Source: Bacteroidota bacterium (GTDB lineage: Bacteria; Bacteroidota; Ignavibacteria; Tepidaquicellales; Tepidaquicellaceae). Taken from it: a stretch of 64,000 nucleotides of DNA. The position numbers and the translations under genes were made by a program. Below, in pieces: positions 44,871 through 54,450 of this stretch. The stretch covers positions 1 to 64,000 of the forward strand of contig JAFDZR010000013.1 in assembly GCA_018266875.1 (NCBI GenBank), in the 5' to 3' direction. Below the pieces are notes generated by a model. The model searched no databases. It had not been told where the DNA came from and saw nothing but the letters and a program-made list of their open reading frames with translations. Position 1 is the stretch's first letter. Every line of letters starts with the position of its first letter.

Positions 44871-46055
44871 ATGGATCATCAGAAACCGGTATTAAAAAAA
44901 AATCTGCTGGACGAGCTTCCTGTTCCGCCGGAAGGTATGACAGGATGGCCTTGGACTACTGAGTTTGATACTGATAATTATTTTGAAAAGACTGAATATC
45001 CAAAGATCTCAATCATTACGCCGAGTTTCAATCAGGGGAAGTATATTGAACAGACCATCAGATCAGTTCTGCTGCAGAATTACCCGAATCTTGAATATGT
45101 AATAATCGACGGCGGGAGCACCGACGGGACAGTTGATATCATTAGGAAATACGAAAAGTGGATAACATACTGGGTAAGCGAAAGCGACAAAGGACAATCA
45201 GATGCGATCAACAAGGGACTGAAAAAAATTAACGGCGAAATATTCAACTGGATCAATTCAGATGATTATTACAATGAAAATACTTTCTTTAAGATCTCCG
45301 GGAATTTCATCGCAGATAAAACCGATCTGATAATAGGTAATTACAGATTTTTCGAGGAGGGTAATGAAATCAATGACAGGACAATTGATTTCAGACTGCG
45401 GGATTCGCTTGAGGAAACTATAGCTTTTGTGCTGATAAATCAGCCCTCATCATTTTTCAGTCTTAAAGTCTTCAGGGAACTGGGAGGTCTTAATACTGAT
45501 CTGAATTTTGTAATGGATCAGGATATATGGAAAAGATATTTGTATGCCTTCGGACAGGAAAGAATAAAAATAATTGATGAAGAGCTGACACACTTCCGGC
45601 TTCATTCTGATTCAAAGTCATACATTAATGAGTTTAACAACGAATATATGAATATCTATTATTCAATTGCACTTCAGGCGGGAATGGATGCTCACGCGGA
45701 ATTTATCAGGGAAATTTACGGAAAAGGATTCAGGGATAATTATAAATTTAACCTTCCCGATGACAAAAAGAATAACGGACTTTCCGGAAGAGTTATAAAC
45801 TCGCTTGTTTATTTCAAAGCCAGGAATGCATTTACAAATCACGATACTGAACTCTTTAAAAAGTGTATTGAGATAATAGACCCTTCTTTTCTGAATGCAG
45901 ATCAGAATGAATATTTATCGAATCTGAAATTAAAAACAAAACTTAAAGACCTGAAGCTTGACCCGCTTTTAAAAGCATGGACCGCCATTTCACGTAAAAT
46001 GAAAAAGAAGAAGGAAACTCCGGGCATCAGTAATTTAAAAAGTGAAAAAAAATAA
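44871..46055 (+). CDS. Family 2 glycosyltransferase
   Basis: A 394-residue GT-A protein. ISIITPSFNQGKYIEQTIRS (about residues 45-64), IIDGGSTDGTVDII and NWINSDDYYN (about 125-134) are the standard nucleotide and metal-binding parts. A FVMDQDIWKRYLYAFG segment (about 216-231) gives the catalytic region. The C-terminal ~120 residues are helical and of unknown role. ATG start; the next gene overlaps or abuts. Confidence 0.88.
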   Translation: MDHQKPVLKKNLLDELPVPPEGMTGWPWTTEFDTDNYFEKTEYPKISIITPSFNQGKYIEQTIRSVLLQNYPNLEYVIIDGGSTDGTVDIIRKYEKWITYWVSESDKGQSDAINKGLKKINGEIFNWINSDDYYNENTFFKISGNFIADKTDLIIGNYRFFEEGNEINDRTIDFRLRDSLEETIAFVLINQPSSFFSLKVFRELGGLNTDLNFVMDQDIWKRYLYAFGQERIKIIDEELTHFRLHSDSKSYINEFNNEYMNIYYSIALQAGMDAHAEFIREIYGKGFRDNYKFNLPDDKKNNGLSGRVINSLVYFKARNAFTNHDTELFKKCIEIIDPSFLNADQNEYLSNLKLKTKLKDLKLDPLLKAWTAISRKMKKKKETPGISNLKSEKK

Positions 46056-46056
46056 G

Positions 46057-47181
46057 TTGAAAAAAATTGTATTTGCATCGTCGAATAAATCGGAATGGGG
46101 AGGCAGTGAATATCTCTGGTACAGGACAGCCTTAATCTTTTCTGAAAAGGGCTATGATGTACTGGTGACAGTGCCCCGATGGAAAAAGATACCTGAAGAG
46201 ATCCTTCGGCTGAAATCCGGAAATATACCGCTTTATTTCAATACTGATACTTCAGCTTATAAAAAAATTTTCAACAGAATGCTGCCTTCTTCCATGCAGT
46301 TCGATTACAGGAATGACGGAAACAAATGCATCAGGGAATTTTCTCCGGACCTGACTGTAATCAATCAGGGAGGCAATACCGGAGGCGCTGACCTTATGGA
46401 ATACTGTTCTGAAAACGGAATTAAATTCGCAACCATTACTCAGGCAGCAAATGAAGCAAAATGGCCGGATGAGTCGCTTAATAAAAAACTATCGGCTTTT
46501 CTTCCAAAGGCGGAGATGAATTATTATGTCAGCAGAGCGAATCTGAAACTCACTGAAATCCAGATAGGTCAGAAAATTGAAAATGCAAAGATCATTTATA
46601 ATCCTTTTAATGTAAATTACGACAACTGTATAAAATATCCGGAAGTGACTGAAAACTATCTGATCGCAAATGTTGCAAGGCACGAATTTTATGCGAAGGG
46701 TCAGGATATTTTATTCCGGGTGCTGAATGAAAAAAAATGGCGGGAAAGAAATTTAACTGTCAGTCTTTACGGAAAAGGCGAACATACTTACCAGTTAAAA
46801 AAACTCAGGGATTTTTTCGGTCTGGAAAAAGTAATAATCAGAGGACATACAGATACAGAAGAGATCTGGAAAGAGAATCATGCGCTGATACTGACTTCAC
46901 GTTATGAAGGTCTGCCGCTGGCGCTTGTGGAAGCAATGCTCTGCGGAAGGACTTCAATAGTCACGGATGTAAGCGGTAACAGGGAAGTCCTTACTGACGG
47001 AAGAAACGGTTTCCTTGCAGAATTTCCCGCGCCGGAGAAAGTGGATGAAGCCCTGGAGAGAGCCTGGTCAGAGAGACACCGCTGGAAAGAGATCGGGGAA
47101 AATGCAAGGGAAGATATAAAGAAGATCATTCCTGCGGATCCGCCGGGGTATTTCTTCAATGAACTCATCAGTCTCGTTTAG
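46057..47181 (+). CDS. Glycosyltransferase, GT4 family
   Basis: A 374-residue GT-B protein from TTG 46057. An upstream GTG at 46042 would add five residues and overlap the previous gene by 14 bases; I prefer the TTG because TTG just after a stop is the local habit. KKIVFASSNKSEWGGSEYLW opens the acceptor domain, and LTSRYEGLPLALVEAMLCG is the GT4 E-x7-E motif, followed by VTDVSGNREVLTDGRNG. It probably uses an activated UDP- or GDP-sugar. The short polar start also fits the TTG. Confidence 0.86.
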   Translation: MKKIVFASSNKSEWGGSEYLWYRTALIFSEKGYDVLVTVPRWKKIPEEILRLKSGNIPLYFNTDTSAYKKIFNRMLPSSMQFDYRNDGNKCIREFSPDLTVINQGGNTGGADLMEYCSENGIKFATITQAANEAKWPDESLNKKLSAFLPKAEMNYYVSRANLKLTEIQIGQKIENAKIIYNPFNVNYDNCIKYPEVTENYLIANVARHEFYAKGQDILFRVLNEKKWRERNLTVSLYGKGEHTYQLKKLRDFFGLEKVIIRGHTDTEEIWKENHALILTSRYEGLPLALVEAMLCGRTSIVTDVSGNREVLTDGRNGFLAEFPAPEKVDEALERAWSERHRWKEIGENAREDIKKIIPADPPGYFFNELISLV

Positions 47182-47224
47182 AAATTATTAAAAGAAATTC
47201 ATCATCAACCGAATTCAATAAAAA

Positions 47225-49618
47225 TTGTCTGATAAGAAATCAAAATACCGGATCTGTATAGTCTCAGCAATACTTCCTCCTGCATACGGCGGAGCAGAAG
47301 TAGCGGCTTTTAAATATGCTATGAGACTTAAAAAAGATCCTGCTTCGGAAGTACTTGTGATAGGCTGGGACAGGACGGGAGGTTACAGGGAAAGCGAAAA
47401 TAAATTTGATTTTGTTGTGCCCGTTTCATTCAATGAAAATCCAAAGGATGCAAAAGGCATTTTAATTTATTTCCAGCAGTATCACCACATGTGGAACTGC
47501 TTTATTAAACTTCTCAAGCCGATGTGGAAGTACAGGAAGAAGTATGAATACATACACAACTTCAATTCCGGATTTGCATTCAACAGGGTATCAATATTCA
47601 TCGGAAAGCTGCTGGGTAAGAAAATAGTAACTGAAACCTCACTTGTAGGTGATGATGATCCGCTCTCACTCGGAAGATTCCTGGACTGGAAGGATTATCT
47701 GAAGCCGAAATACGTAAGATATCTTTTTTATAAAATGGCGGACAGATATGTTAGCAAGTCCAATGTGATAACTGATATTTACAGAAAATCTGAGATATCA
47801 ATGAATAAGGTTGTTCAGATCCCGTATTCGGCTGATGTGAATAAATTTTATCCTCCAGATCCTGAAAGGAAAAAAATGCTCAGACAAAAATTCAATATTA
47901 ATGAAAATGATACGGTGGTGATCTTTGTCGGAGGCATTAACATAAGAAAAGGAGTTCATCTGCTTGTGGATTCCTTTATTGAAGTTCAGAAGAATTTCGA
48001 TTCCGCAAAACTGCTTATAGTAGGACCCACTTACAAATATGATCAGGAATATATCGCTAAAATCAAAAGCAGAATTAAGGAAAATTCCCTTGAGGATAAA
48101 ATATTCCTAACAGAAGATAATGTGAGCAATGTTGAAGAGTATATGCAGAGCGCTGACATTTTCGTCTTACCTTCAAGACAGGAAGGTTTCCCTATATCTA
48201 TAATCGAGGCAATGTCCTGCGGACTTGCTGTAGTTGGCTCGGACATCCCGGAAATTTCAAAAGCCCAGATCGTAAACGGAGTTGACGGTTATGTATTCCC
48301 GCTGAATAAACCCGATGAGCTGACAAATATTCTCAGAAAACTTATCGGCAGCAAAGAAGAAATAAGGAAAGTCGGAAGTGAAGCAAGAGATAAAGTTTTA
48401 AAATACTGGTCGGATGAGAAGGTAGATGCTGAATATAAAAAACTTTATTCTTCAATTGATTACAAACTTCCCTCAAACGAAATAGTAAAGACAACTGATA
48501 AATCTGAAAGCAGAAAAATTAAGATACTTTATACAATTCCGAATTTTAATACCGCGGGAAGCGGGAAAGCTCTTCTTAACGTTATCTCGCGTCTTGATAA
48601 AAATGTGTTTGATCCGTGCATCTGCTGCAGACATGAAAGAGGGGATCTTTTCAAATCAGCCAAAGACCTCAATGTCCCGATCTATATTTCTGATTTTACC
48701 GTTTCCACTAAACCCAGAATAAAAGGTCTGAGAAATGTAGTGAAGCTTGCAAGAAATTTCAGGAACATTGATCCAGATATAATTCATTCCTACAATTATT
48801 CCGATGATTATTCTGAAGCGCTGGCATCCCGGCTCGGGAAAATAAAATGGATATACACTAAAAAAAATATGGGCTGGGGAAGCAATGCATGGAGACTCAG
48901 ATCAAAGCTTTCCAGCGCAATAATCCCGCAGAATCAGGAAATGGTTGAAACATTTTTCAAGGGAATTAAAGAACAGTATCTTATTCCGATCGGAATTGAT
49001 ATACAGGATTTCTCAAAGACCAGCAGAGATGAAAGCGTCATCACAAAATATCATCTTTATAATTCATATCCGATCATAATGACCCTTGCAAATATTATCC
49101 CTATAAAAGGGATAGACTTTCTTATCAAAGGCTTTGAGCTTGCTCTTGAAGATTTTGAGCATGCAAAATTACTGATCATAGGTGACGATGTTACGGATTA
49201 CGCCAAAGACCTGAAAAAGAAAACTTCTGATGCCGGACTGGACGGAAAGGTTATATTCACAGGAAAGCAGAAAGACATTAAACCTTCTTTCAGCGTAGCA
49301 GATATGTTTATACTTTCCTCCAAGAAAACCGGAGAGGGCGGACCGATTGCAATACTTGAGGCGATGGCAAGCGGAATATTGTGTTACGGAAGTGATGTGC
49401 CGGGAATAAGGGATCAGTTCAGGGAATTTCAAGACCAGCTGTTCGAATCTGAAAATCCCGGATCAATCGCAAATAAAATTATCAGCTTTATGAGGATGAA
49501 AGATGAAGTGAAAAAGGAAAAGATCAAAAAGCAGTTTGAGTTTGTTAACAGGAATTATTCAATAGAAAATGAAGTAGACAAACTCCAGAAACTGTATCTG
49601 AAACTTGCAAAGAAATAA
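47225..49618 (+). CDS. Tandem GT4-GT4 glycosyltransferase (two GT-B domains)
   Basis: A 797-residue protein, about twice the length of a normal GT4. The first unit (about 1-420) begins RICIVSAILPPAYGGAEVAA and has an E-x7-E motif at about 320-335 (QEGFPISIIEAMSCG). The second unit (about 435-797) begins ILYTIPNFNTAGSGKALLNV and has GEGGPIAILEAMASG near 703-717. Both look intact, so one chain may add two successive sugars or a repeated disaccharide. It starts at TTG after a 43-base gap. Confidence 0.87.
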   Translation: MSDKKSKYRICIVSAILPPAYGGAEVAAFKYAMRLKKDPASEVLVIGWDRTGGYRESENKFDFVVPVSFNENPKDAKGILIYFQQYHHMWNCFIKLLKPMWKYRKKYEYIHNFNSGFAFNRVSIFIGKLLGKKIVTETSLVGDDDPLSLGRFLDWKDYLKPKYVRYLFYKMADRYVSKSNVITDIYRKSEISMNKVVQIPYSADVNKFYPPDPERKKMLRQKFNINENDTVVIFVGGINIRKGVHLLVDSFIEVQKNFDSAKLLIVGPTYKYDQEYIAKIKSRIKENSLEDKIFLTEDNVSNVEEYMQSADIFVLPSRQEGFPISIIEAMSCGLAVVGSDIPEISKAQIVNGVDGYVFPLNKPDELTNILRKLIGSKEEIRKVGSEARDKVLKYWSDEKVDAEYKKLYSSIDYKLPSNEIVKTTDKSESRKIKILYTIPNFNTAGSGKALLNVISRLDKNVFDPCICCRHERGDLFKSAKDLNVPIYISDFTVSTKPRIKGLRNVVKLARNFRNIDPDIIHSYNYSDDYSEALASRLGKIKWIYTKKNMGWGSNAWRLRSKLSSAIIPQNQEMVETFFKGIKEQYLIPIGIDIQDFSKTSRDESVITKYHLYNSYPIIMTLANIIPIKGIDFLIKGFELALEDFEHAKLLIIGDDVTDYAKDLKKKTSDAGLDGKVIFTGKQKDIKPSFSVADMFILSSKKTGEGGPIAILEAMASGILCYGSDVPGIRDQFREFQDQLFESENPGSIANKIISFMRMKDEVKKEKIKKQFEFVNRNYSIENEVDKLQKLYLKLAKK

Positions 49619-50684
49619 ACAGTCGTCTTTGAATAATATAAGAATACTAAGATTCCTGCCGCATTATTTAAGAAAAAAATTCAATCAGAAATTAATAGTT
49701 ATAGAAAGTGATGACTGGGGACTGGAAAGAGCGATAGAGGTTAAGTCATTTGATTATCTCAGGAAAAAATATTCCGATGAAAAATTCACGCGATGGACAT
49801 GCGATGCCCTGGAAACAGTGGAAGATCTTGACCTGATTTTCGATCTGCTCGGAAATTACAGGGATAAATTTGAATTCCCTCCCGTGATTACCGCAAATTT
49901 TATTACGCATAATATAGATTATTCTTCGGCTGATAAATTAAAGTTCATTCCGCTGAGTTCCGGTTTCAACAACGGTTCGGAGGATACAAGAAAAAAATAT
50001 TCGGAAGGAATTAAAAAAAAATATATTCATCCTCAGCTGCATGGATTCAGTCATTTTAATCTCAGCGAACTCGGAAAATATTTTTATACCGACGAAGCCC
50101 GGGAATCACTTGCCAACGGTTTCGCAACAGCCCGGTCAACGATCAGGGGAAATATGAAATTTCTCCAGGGCGAACTGAGCATCAGCAACGAACAGAACAG
50201 GATAAACGAATCAGCTGATGAATTTCAAAAGGCATTTGGATTCAGATCAGATACAATCATTCCTCCGACATTTATAATGGATGCTTCTCTGATAAATGAA
50301 TTGAAAGAATGCGGGATCTCAATGCTGCAGTCTTCAAACAGACTTCTTAATTCATACGGAAAGAGATATTCGGTTCCTTATTTCAGGAAAAGAAAAGGAA
50401 TGGTCTGGTCAGTAAGAAACGCCAGGCTTGATCCGCATAAGGATTACGGTTTTTATTCGGATGAATGTTTTGATCAGATCGGAAAAGCATTTGATAATAA
50501 ACTGCCGGCGGTTATTGACATGCACAGGGTAAATATTTCCGGTAAATATGCTCCGGAATACAGGAACAAAACTCTGTCAGAACTCAGGAAACTCTTTGAC
50601 AGGATACACAGGACATGGAAAGACGTAAAATTTTTAAATTCAAGCGAGTTAAATAATCTAATATGGCAACAGGAAATCAGATAA
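49605..50684 (+). CDS. Polysaccharide deacetylase-superfamily-like protein
   Basis: A 359-residue protein of the NodB-like beta/alpha-barrel look. LIVIESDDWGLERA (about residues 30-43) gives the Asp-Asp motif, and YIHPQLHGFSHFN (about 139-151) gives the H-x-x-x-H zinc motif with spacing HGFSH. It could N-deacetylate a sugar on the chain or precursor. TTG 49605 lies inside the previous gene; TTG 49629 is an alternative just after its stop. It overlaps the next methyltransferase by 22 bases. The family match is from motifs only. Confidence 0.68.
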   Translation: MQRNKQSSLNNIRILRFLPHYLRKKFNQKLIVIESDDWGLERAIEVKSFDYLRKKYSDEKFTRWTCDALETVEDLDLIFDLLGNYRDKFEFPPVITANFITHNIDYSSADKLKFIPLSSGFNNGSEDTRKKYSEGIKKKYIHPQLHGFSHFNLSELGKYFYTDEARESLANGFATARSTIRGNMKFLQGELSISNEQNRINESADEFQKAFGFRSDTIIPPTFIMDASLINELKECGISMLQSSNRLLNSYGKRYSVPYFRKRKGMVWSVRNARLDPHKDYGFYSDECFDQIGKAFDNKLPAVIDMHRVNISGKYAPEYRNKTLSELRKLFDRIHRTWKDVKFLNSSELNNLIWQQEIR

Positions 50685-51322
50685 GTTTTTTAAAGGCAAA
50701 CAAGGACTTAATTACCGAGCCGGTTTTAATAGTCGGCGCAAAACATTATGAATTTGATAAAGAGAATATTGTCAGGAGACTGAAAGAATTCGGCATTTCA
50801 GACATAACAGGAATAGATATTTCCGAAGGTGAGGGAGTTGACTTTGTGGCAGACATAACGGACAGGGAAGACGGATTTATTAAATCCGGTAAAGAGAAAT
50901 ATGCCACTGTAATTTGCATGGAAGTCCTCACGCATGTAAGAAATCCATTCCTTGCAGCGGAAAATCTGATCTCACTTCTTAAGAAAGGCGGTGTTGCAGT
51001 GCTTTCAGAATGTTATGTCAGGAAAATATCAAAAATGCCGATCGATCTCTGGAGATTCACATACGACGGTACAAAGGAACTTTTCAGTGATCTTGAATTT
51101 GATGACAGCAGGGCGCGCGTTTCACTGACGAGAGAGAAAAATGAACAGCTTCTTCCTCTTCAGTATCCGCTTCCCCAGCTGCTCGCTCAGAAAAATGAAG
51201 ATGAAACAAGTATCGGATATTTACTGAGAAGGGTTCAGAGAAAATATTTTGCAAAAGGAATTTTCAGGATCTCAAGACTTCTTCCCGAGACAACAATTTA
51301 TTCAATCGCAAAAAAAAAATAA
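50663..51322 (+). CDS. SAM-dependent methyltransferase-like protein
   Basis: A 219-residue class I fold. The motif I area VLIVGAKHYEF (about residues 22-32) is degenerate (no GxGxG), but ITGIDISEGEGVDFVADITD, VICMEVLTHVRNPFLAAENL (about 90-109) and LLKKGGVAVLSECYV are typical. It may be a divergent or inactive methyltransferase. It overlaps the upstream gene by 22 bases and is followed by a second, better conserved methyltransferase. Confidence 0.7.
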   Translation: MATGNQISFLKANKDLITEPVLIVGAKHYEFDKENIVRRLKEFGISDITGIDISEGEGVDFVADITDREDGFIKSGKEKYATVICMEVLTHVRNPFLAAENLISLLKKGGVAVLSECYVRKISKMPIDLWRFTYDGTKELFSDLEFDDSRARVSLTREKNEQLLPLQYPLPQLLAQKNEDETSIGYLLRRVQRKYFAKGIFRISRLLPETTIYSIAKKK

Positions 51323-51345
51323 TATTAATAAATAAAAGAAAATTA

Positions 51346-52059
51346 TTGAACAGAAACAGTATATACGAAAAGCTGAAAGACAGCGCGGCATTCATGCTCT
51401 CGAAAAAGCGGCTTAAAAAGATTTTATCTTCTGATGATATTGACGAAGTGCTGGATTCAATCAGCAGATACAGAGGAAGAGGCTTTTACGATAAGATCAG
51501 ACTTGCGCAGGAGCACGGAGAGCTTAAAGAGCTGTGTAAAAGAGTAAAAGAGCGAAGACCGAAGGTAATAACAGAGATCGGAACCTGGAACGGAGGAACG
51601 TTTTATGTCTGGTCCAGAATCAGTCCTCAGGCGGAAAAAATTATCAGCATTGATCTTCCTGAAGGACAGTACGGAGGAGGTTATGATGAAAAGCGTATCA
51701 AATTCTTTTCGGAATTTGTATCTGACAGAAATAACACTTCGCTTTCATTTATAAGAAGCGATTCAAAATTACCGGAGACACAGGAAAAGCTCAGATCCAT
51801 TCTGGGAAAAGATAAAATCGATTTTCTCTACATTGACGGTGACCACACATACGAAGGAATAAAAAAGGATTTCGAGATTTATCTTAAGTTTATGTCAGAT
51901 GACGGCATTGTCGGATTTCATGACATAAATACTTTTAAGAAAGGTTACGGAGTCCATAAATACTGGAATGAGATAAAATCAAATTACAGATATGAGGAAT
52001 TCATAAAACCCGGAAGCAGTGTAATGGGAAACGGATTAATTTATCTTGGGAAAAACTAA
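51346..52059 (+). CDS. CmcI-like/Methyltransf_24 SAM-dependent methyltransferase
   Basis: A 237-residue enzyme. ITEIGTWNGGTFYVWSRI (about residues 75-92) is the SAM loop of CmcI/rhamnosyl O-methyltransferases, and FLYIDGDHTYEGIKKDF (about 163-179) and GIVGFHDINTF (about 189-199) supply the Asp and His that bind the metal. It probably O-methylates a sugar. It starts at TTG; the following GT2 begins one base after its stop. Confidence 0.82.
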   Translation: MNRNSIYEKLKDSAAFMLSKKRLKKILSSDDIDEVLDSISRYRGRGFYDKIRLAQEHGELKELCKRVKERRPKVITEIGTWNGGTFYVWSRISPQAEKIISIDLPEGQYGGGYDEKRIKFFSEFVSDRNNTSLSFIRSDSKLPETQEKLRSILGKDKIDFLYIDGDHTYEGIKKDFEIYLKFMSDDGIVGFHDINTFKKGYGVHKYWNEIKSNYRYEEFIKPGSSVMGNGLIYLGKN

Positions 52060-52060
52060 A

Positions 52061-53053
52061 ATGCCGAAAGTATCAATTATAACTCCTCTTTACAACGGAT
52101 CGAAGACTTTGATGGAAACTGCTGAAAGCGTTCTTTCGCAGGATTTCAGGGAATGGGAATGGATACTTTTTGATGACGGGAGTTCTGATAATACAAAAGA
52201 TATAGCAAAAGAACTTTGTGCCAGGCACAAGGGAAAAATTTTATTCTTCACACATGAAGGCGGCAGAAATCACGGTACAGCATATACCAGGAACCGCGCG
52301 GTGGAAAAATCAGAAAGCAGCATTATTTCTTTCATAGATCAGGATGATATATGGTATAACAACAGGCTTTCTCATCATCTGGAAATTTTTGACAGGAGAC
52401 CGGACTGCGCAATGATCTGGGGACCTGCGCTTTACTGGTACAGAAACAGAACTTTCAAGCAGCCTGTAGGCATGAGGGGAAAAGGTCTGGAAAGCGGAAG
52501 ATACGAACCGCCGGATTTTGTGGAAATCTTTCTCAGCGATCTCAGAGGAACACCTCTGCCGAGCGCAAGTCTTGTAAGAAGAAATGAATTTGAAAAAGTA
52601 AACGGTTATGAAGAGAGTATCCGCGGTTCGGAAGATATAGTCCTGTGGCTAAAACTTGCAGAAAAATTTCCGATATATTATGATGATGAGATTCTCATTA
52701 AATACAGGAAGCATCAGGACTCCACTCTCAGACAGGCAAGCGACAGCGGCAGAATGGATGAATGGAATCTGATCTTTTATAAATGGGTAATAGATTTTCT
52801 CAAAAGAATATCAGCAGATGAAAATATTATTGAGGAAAATAAATTCGCATATTACAAATGTCTTAAAAAGATTGCAGCCAGGATGAATTATCCGGAGAGC
52901 AGAATGGAATTATTCAGAAGATTGAAATCTTATCCCGAACTGAAAAAAAAATATACCGGTGACTATCTGCTTGATCTTTTTCTTCCTTTTGATACCGCCA
53001 CGAGGATCTCTGCAAAGCTGAGATTTGATATATTCAGAAAAAATAGAAATTGA
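52061..53053 (+). CDS. Family 2 glycosyltransferase
   Basis: A 330-residue GT-A protein from ATG 52061 (one base after the upstream stop; the in-frame TTG at 52046 would overlap by 14). KVSIITPLYNGSKTLMETAE, FDDGSSDNTKDIA and FIDQDDIWYN (about residues 87-96) are the family motifs, and GSEDIVLWLKLAEKF (about 189-203) is the catalytic-base region. It overlaps the asparagine-synthase-like gene by four bases (TTGA). Confidence 0.88.
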   Translation: MPKVSIITPLYNGSKTLMETAESVLSQDFREWEWILFDDGSSDNTKDIAKELCARHKGKILFFTHEGGRNHGTAYTRNRAVEKSESSIISFIDQDDIWYNNRLSHHLEIFDRRPDCAMIWGPALYWYRNRTFKQPVGMRGKGLESGRYEPPDFVEIFLSDLRGTPLPSASLVRRNEFEKVNGYEESIRGSEDIVLWLKLAEKFPIYYDDEILIKYRKHQDSTLRQASDSGRMDEWNLIFYKWVIDFLKRISADENIIEENKFAYYKCLKKIAARMNYPESRMELFRRLKSYPELKKKYTGDYLLDLFLPFDTATRISAKLRFDIFRKNRN

Positions 53054-54450
53054 GAACAAGAATAATTCCTGAAAAGCAGACCTTCGCCAAAAACAGCGGC
53101 AGCAGTGACCCGGATCTGAGAGCAATCTGTGTCTTCAGCGCAATAGGATTCTTTCTTGGAAAAGATACATACTTCAATGATATTGAAGCTCTGCAGCCGG
53201 CAACAGAATATGAATTTGATGAAAATAGTAAGATCATTTCATCAGGAAAATACTGGAACTGGCATTACGATCCGAAAGAAATAAATTTAAAACAGGCAAC
53301 CGAGGAATTCGCGAATTTATTTGAAAGGATAGTTCATGAAAAACTTAACGGCAGGGAAATTATTCTGCCGCTTTCGGGAGGTCTTGACAGCAGAACTCAG
53401 GCGGCATCACTGCGGAAAGAAGACAGTGTAAAATGTTATTCATATAAATTCGAGAGGAGCTTTGACGAAACTAAATACGGAAAAGCAATATGCGCAAGCC
53501 TTGGAATTCCATTCCGGGAATATATTATCCGCGAAGGATATCTCTGGGATGTAATTGACGAGTTATCAGAAATAAATCAGTGTTATGCTGATTTCACACA
53601 TCCAAGACAAATGGCGCATATCCATGAGATATCAGAACTGGGGAATGTTTTTTTTCTCGGTCACTGGGGGGATGTTTTGTTTGATTCAATAGGAGTAAGA
53701 AATGATATAAGGTTTGATGAACAGGTAAATGTTATCATAAACAAATTATTGAAAAAAGGGGGAGAGGAACTTGCGGAAAAACTATGGAACATGTGGGGAC
53801 TTGCCGGTAAATTCAGGGATTACTTAGATGAAAGAGTTTCAAAATTACTTGATGAAATAAAAATCGACAATCCCGGTTCCAGAATCAGAGCATTCAAATC
53901 CACATACTGGGCTCCGAGATGGACAAGCGCTAACATGAACGTATTCAGTCATTTTCATGAAACAGTTCTGCCGTACTATGATGATGAAATGTGCGAATTC
54001 ATATGCGGAATACCTGAAGAGATTTTAGCTGACAGGAAAATCCAGATAGAATATATAAAAATGAAAGATCCCGGACTTGCAGAAATACCGTGGCAGACCT
54101 ATGATCCGCTGAATCTTTATAACTATAAATATTTCAGGGATATTTCAAATCTTCCGGGCAGGATCATTGCAAAGGGAAAAAAAATACTTAAAGAAAACAT
54201 ATTCAATAAAAAAGAAATAAGAAGTAACTGGGAGATACAATTCAAAGGTGAAAAAAACGACGAACAGTTAAGGAAAAGATTATTCGGGAATGAGGAATTC
54301 AAATTGCTTGTGAATAAAGAAATTACAACTGAATTCTACAATAAATTCAAAAACGGTGACAGCAGAAATTATGCCCATCCGGTCAGCATGCTTCTTACTT
54401 TATCGCAGTTTGCAAAATCACTGCAGAATAAAACTTTGGATATAAATTGA
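53050..54450 (+). CDS. Asparagine-synthase-like protein lacking the glutaminase domain
   Basis: A 466-residue relative of AsnB. The PP-loop LPLSGGLDSRT (about residues 107-116) and the ATP-pyrophosphatase half are complete. The N-terminal class II glutaminase is cut down to its last strands (AIGFFLGKDT, then SSGKYWNW near 31-71), so the catalytic Cys2 is absent. The start at TTG 53050, overlapping the stop before it, leaves no room upstream for the rest. It may use free ammonia or another amine to form an amide on a sugar acid. Such proteins occur in glycan loci, but the reaction here is unknown. Confidence 0.83.
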   Translation: MRTRIIPEKQTFAKNSGSSDPDLRAICVFSAIGFFLGKDTYFNDIEALQPATEYEFDENSKIISSGKYWNWHYDPKEINLKQATEEFANLFERIVHEKLNGREIILPLSGGLDSRTQAASLRKEDSVKCYSYKFERSFDETKYGKAICASLGIPFREYIIREGYLWDVIDELSEINQCYADFTHPRQMAHIHEISELGNVFFLGHWGDVLFDSIGVRNDIRFDEQVNVIINKLLKKGGEELAEKLWNMWGLAGKFRDYLDERVSKLLDEIKIDNPGSRIRAFKSTYWAPRWTSANMNVFSHFHETVLPYYDDEMCEFICGIPEEILADRKIQIEYIKMKDPGLAEIPWQTYDPLNLYNYKYFRDISNLPGRIIAKGKKILKENIFNKKEIRSNWEIQFKGEKNDEQLRKRLFGNEEFKLLVNKEITTEFYNKFKNGDSRNYAHPVSMLLTLSQFAKSLQNKTLDIN

